Source: an uncultured Oscillospiraceae bacterium
GTDB lineage: Bacteria > Bacillota > Clostridia > Oscillospirales > Acutalibacteraceae
NCBI GenBank assembly: GCA_905192745.1
Contig: CAJJLZ010000004.1
Location: 69,369-133,368, forward strand
Length of the DNA stretch: 64,000 nucleotides
Reading direction: 5' to 3'
In this document: positions 62,212-64,000 of the stretch, in pieces
Layout of the letters: each line of letters opens with the position of its first letter
Numbering within the stretch: the first letter of the stretch is position 1
Notes under the pieces: model-generated
Told to the model about the DNA's origin: nothing
Seen by the model: only the letters and a program-made list of their open reading frames with translations
Database searches by the model: none
Program-made: the position numbers and the translations under genes

Positions 62212-63133
62212 GCAAATCCCCCGTTTCCATTACCCGGGAAATTTGTCCGGGATGTTTTCTTCCTTCAAGAAAAGCCACCCGGTCGAACGCCCCGGAAAGC
62301 AGTGCGTTTTTCAGCTGCGGCCGCCGCAGAAGTTCCCCTGCGTTTCGGCAGTGGGCGGTCGCAACCGCCGCCGCCCCGGCGTTCAGCCCTTCCAATACGG
62401 CGGCTGTTTCCTCCAGCGAACCCAGCTCGTCGAAAATCACCACATCTGGCGCCAGACAGCGAACCGCCTGTTGAATTCCCGCCGCTTTGGGATATCCTTT
62501 CAGCACGTCGCACCCCGGCAGTCCCTCCGCCCCGGACAGTTCCCCCCGTTCGTCCACCACAGCGACGCGAAAACGCGGACGTTTTCCACCGTCCCCGTCG
62601 GCCAGCCGGCGTGAAAGATCCTTGAGCAGACTGCTTTTCCCGCTGGACGGTTCCCCGCACAGCAACAGAGAAACCGGGTGCTCTTCCGAAAGCAAAAGGG
62701 ACAACAGAGAGGAAGCGCATCCGTCGTGACGGCGGGCGACGCGGAGACACAGCGCCGTAATATTCCGTACTGAAATAATCCGATCGCCCTCCATTACCGC
62801 CGTTCCGGCAACGCCGGCCCGACAGCCGTCCCGCGTAGTAACAAAGCCGCTGCACAGCTCCTGCTGATGGGTATGAACCGAGTAGTCGCACAGACGAAGA
62901 AAGCACTCCTCTACCTGAAGCCGGGTACAAATCAGCGGAGAATCCGCCGGGCGAAGAGAGGCCTCTCCCCCTGCATTGAGCAGCCATTCTCCATCCGGGG
63001 CGGACAGCGTTACCGGAGAACCCGCACGCAGCCGTATTTCCTGTATGCGTTCGGCCAGCCTGTCCGGCAGACGGGCGGCCGCTTCCCTCACGGCGGGCGG
63101 GAGATAGGCCGCCGCCTTTGAAAACTCATCCAT
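62114..63133 (-). CDS. spoIIIAA: Stage III sporulation protein AA (ATPase)
   Basis: SpoIIIAA is the cytosolic ATPase of the channel, related to secretion ATPases. The 339-residue protein has Walker A GEPSSGKSS, a Walker B-like VVIFDELG and an ATAHCR motif. The C-terminus is about 35 residues longer than expected and overlaps spoIIIAB. The ATG at 63133 is preferred to GTG 63145 on spacing to GAGG. It is the first gene of the operon. Confidence 0.94.
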   Translation of the reverse strand: MDEFSKAAAYLPPAVREAAARLPDRLAERIQEIRLRAGSPVTLSAPDGEWLLNAGGEASLRPADSPLICTRLQVEECFLRLCDYSVHTHQQELCSGFVTTRDGCRAGVAGTAVMEGDRIISVRNITALCLRVARRHDGCASSLLSLLLSEEHPVSLLLCGEPSSGKSSLLKDLSRRLADGDGGKRPRFRVAVVDERGELSGAEGLPGCDVLKGYPKAAGIQQAVRCLAPDVVIFDELGSLEETAAVLEGLNAGAAAVATAHCRNAGELLRRPQLKNALLSGAFDRVAFLEGRKHPGQISRVMETGDLLAQNDRAFIADSDGDRRGSSGFRRTEPARRFP

Positions 63134-63210
63134 GCCTGTCCTCACCTCGCTTTATGAATATGAAAAAACACGGACAAGTAGAACAGACGATGAAAAATTG
63201 ATTACAGACG

Positions 63211-63241
63211 CACCCCCCGCCGTGTGGTACGGCGGGGGGTG
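63211..63241. terminator. Very GC-rich hairpin upstream of spoIIIAA
   Basis: A perfect 13-bp stem (63211-63223 with 63229-63241) encloses a 5-base loop, with no U-run. It lies upstream of spoIIIAA, so it may be a boundary element. Confidence 0.55.
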
Positions 63242-63373
63242 ACAGGGGGTGACGTAAAGATGTTTGCTTGAATTTATTTTCGACGTATTTGTTGATTAAG
63301 CCTTATCCAGCTGGTGTCCCAAGACACACCGAACCATCTTTCTCTTGCTATGTAAAAAATCTGCCCATAACAA

Positions 63374-63402
63374 TTGACCTATCAACATGATTTTAGTATA
63401 AT
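63374..63402 (+). promoter_or_regulatory. Promoter of the small membrane protein gene
   Basis: TTGACC (63374-63379) and TATAAT (63397-63402) are 17 bases apart. Confidence 0.85.
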
Positions 63403-63479
63403 AATTATATAAACATGCGCTTGTAGTATTTCGCACGGATGCTGCACGCCTGGCTGAATGTATAAGTGGAGGTAGGGTT

Positions 63480-63812
63480 ATGAAAAAAGTTGTTAAAACA
63501 TATTGGCAAATATTGATTTTCCCAATTCTTTACATACCTTACAGCATCCTTAATACAAAAGTAATTGTTAAGTGGTTAGGTTGTGGTTGTCCAACGATTG
63601 ACGAAAACGGTCAAACAATGAAAAATACCTTTAACGCCAATACTTTTACACTCTTTTTTTGGGGTATCATCGCTTTCATTGTAATTGTCATCTCATGGTT
63701 CAATATGAGAAACCTGACCGAACGGCGTCATAAACTTATTTATATGATATCGATTGTTGCCGTAAGCATTTTCCTTGCATTCCTTTTTTATTATTCAATG
63801 CTATGGAGATAG
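63480..63812 (+). CDS. Small AT-rich membrane protein, unknown function
   Basis: The 110-residue product has three hydrophobic segments (about 8-25, 55-72 and 85-105) and a short loop with CGCPTIDENG between the first two. I do not recognise a function. GGAGG precedes the ATG, and the gene has its own promoter and terminator. Its AT-rich codons differ from the neighbouring spoIIIA genes, so it is probably acquired. Confidence 0.75.
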   Translation: MKKVVKTYWQILIFPILYIPYSILNTKVIVKWLGCGCPTIDENGQTMKNTFNANTFTLFFWGIIAFIVIVISWFNMRNLTERRHKLIYMISIVAVSIFLAFLFYYSMLWR

Positions 63813-63859
63813 TTATTCGATAAAATCGGATGGTGTTCTTTCTTGTCTTAGGCTCTTTT

Positions 63860-63890
63860 AAACCACTGGCTCATAAACCAGTGGTTTTCC
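63860..63890 (+). terminator. Intrinsic terminator of the small membrane protein gene
   Basis: 10-bp arms (63860-63869 and 63878-63887) with an 8-base loop are followed by a T-rich end. Confidence 0.8.
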
Positions 63891-63895
63891 TTTAC

Positions 63896-63929
63896 ACAAA
63901 AAAGGGTACAGTCCGTTGACTGTACCCTT
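63896..63929 (-). terminator. Intrinsic terminator for a minus-strand gene beyond the window
   Basis: 12-bp arms (63902-63913 and 63918-63929) with a 4-base loop are followed on the minus strand by TTTTTTG. It implies a minus-strand gene just to the right of the window. Confidence 0.75.
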
Positions 63930-64000
63930 AGAATATTTATGCTTCGATAAGGTAGAATAAGTTTCGCAAATTGAAAGAAGGATAAAAAGAGACATGGTTT

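Larger units (their letters stand above)
63134..63479. other. Divergent non-coding region between spoIIIAA and the small membrane protein gene
   Basis: It holds a GC hairpin (63211-63241) on the spoIIIAA side and an AT-rich stretch with a consensus promoter for the plus-strand gene. A mother-cell sigma-E promoter is expected for spoIIIAA but I could not identify one with confidence. Confidence 0.6.

Overview
The window reads as a chromosomal segment of a spore-forming, Gram-positive Clostridia, probably an Oscillospiraceae/Ruminococcaceae-type gut or anaerobic bacterium. The basis is a complete spoIIIAA-AH operon and a CwlD-type amidase (endosporulation), a tyrosyl T-box leader, FeoA/FeoB iron uptake with an MntR-like regulator, and the Firmicutes gene orders tig-clpP-clpX-lon-engB and asp23-nusB-xseA-xseB-ispA-dxs-tlyA-nadK-argR-recN. 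Most of the window is GC-rich by eye. Three patches are clearly AT-rich and look acquired: a methyltransferase at about 7.9-9.1 kb, an ABC transporter with its regulator at 40.0-42.0 kb, and a small membrane protein at 63.3-63.9 kb. The taxonomic placement is inference.

Layout. 0-12.3 kb, mostly plus strand: the tail of an amidohydrolase, a fumarase alpha subunit, ribosome hibernation factor, a lipoprotein, an rRNA methyltransferase, a membrane protein with a Ser/Thr/Ala linker, CwlD, RadA, the acquired methyltransferase (minus), an adaptor/permease export pair without its ATPase, and a YdcF protein. 12.3-17.4 kb: feoA-feoB (minus), a divergent MntR/DtxR regulator, and guaB. 17.5-25.9 kb, minus: tRNA-Cys, lysA, engB, lon, clpX, clpP and tig (protein quality control). 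26-33.2 kb: a phosphoesterase, a DUF1540 protein, thrC, a dipeptidase, yraN, rnhB, rbgA and two tandem signal peptidases. 33.3-38.7 kb, minus: a papain-like/BtrH-like orphan, then radC followed by a 1084-residue fusion of an endonuclease-Q module with a UvrD-type helicase that ends in a textbook beta-clamp-binding motif. 38.9-42.3 kb: an RluC/D-type pseudouridine synthase, the acquired ABC operon, and a tRNA Val-Asp-Phe operon. 42.5-46.3 kb, minus: hslO, a methyltransferase, a yerC-like regulator, and tyrS with its T-box. 46.3-63.1 kb, minus: a long set of housekeeping genes ending (at its upstream end) in the spoIIIA operon. 63.1-64 kb: a small AT-rich membrane protein with its own promoter and terminator.

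The best candidate for something biologically new is the EndoQ-helicase-clamp protein co-transcribed with radC. It would join recognition and nicking of deaminated DNA, unwinding, and tethering to the replication clamp in one polypeptide. Its radC promoter shares its -35 region, on opposite strands, with the divergent pseudouridine synthase promoter. Secondary points are the orphan papain-like protein, a TsaD-family paralogue in the slot where Bacillus subtilis has folD, an EF-hand-like insertion in a DUF212 membrane protein, a fumarase alpha subunit without an adjacent beta subunit, and several structured leaders (cwlD, feoB, thrC). All statements come from reading the sequence and from general family knowledge; no database search was run.
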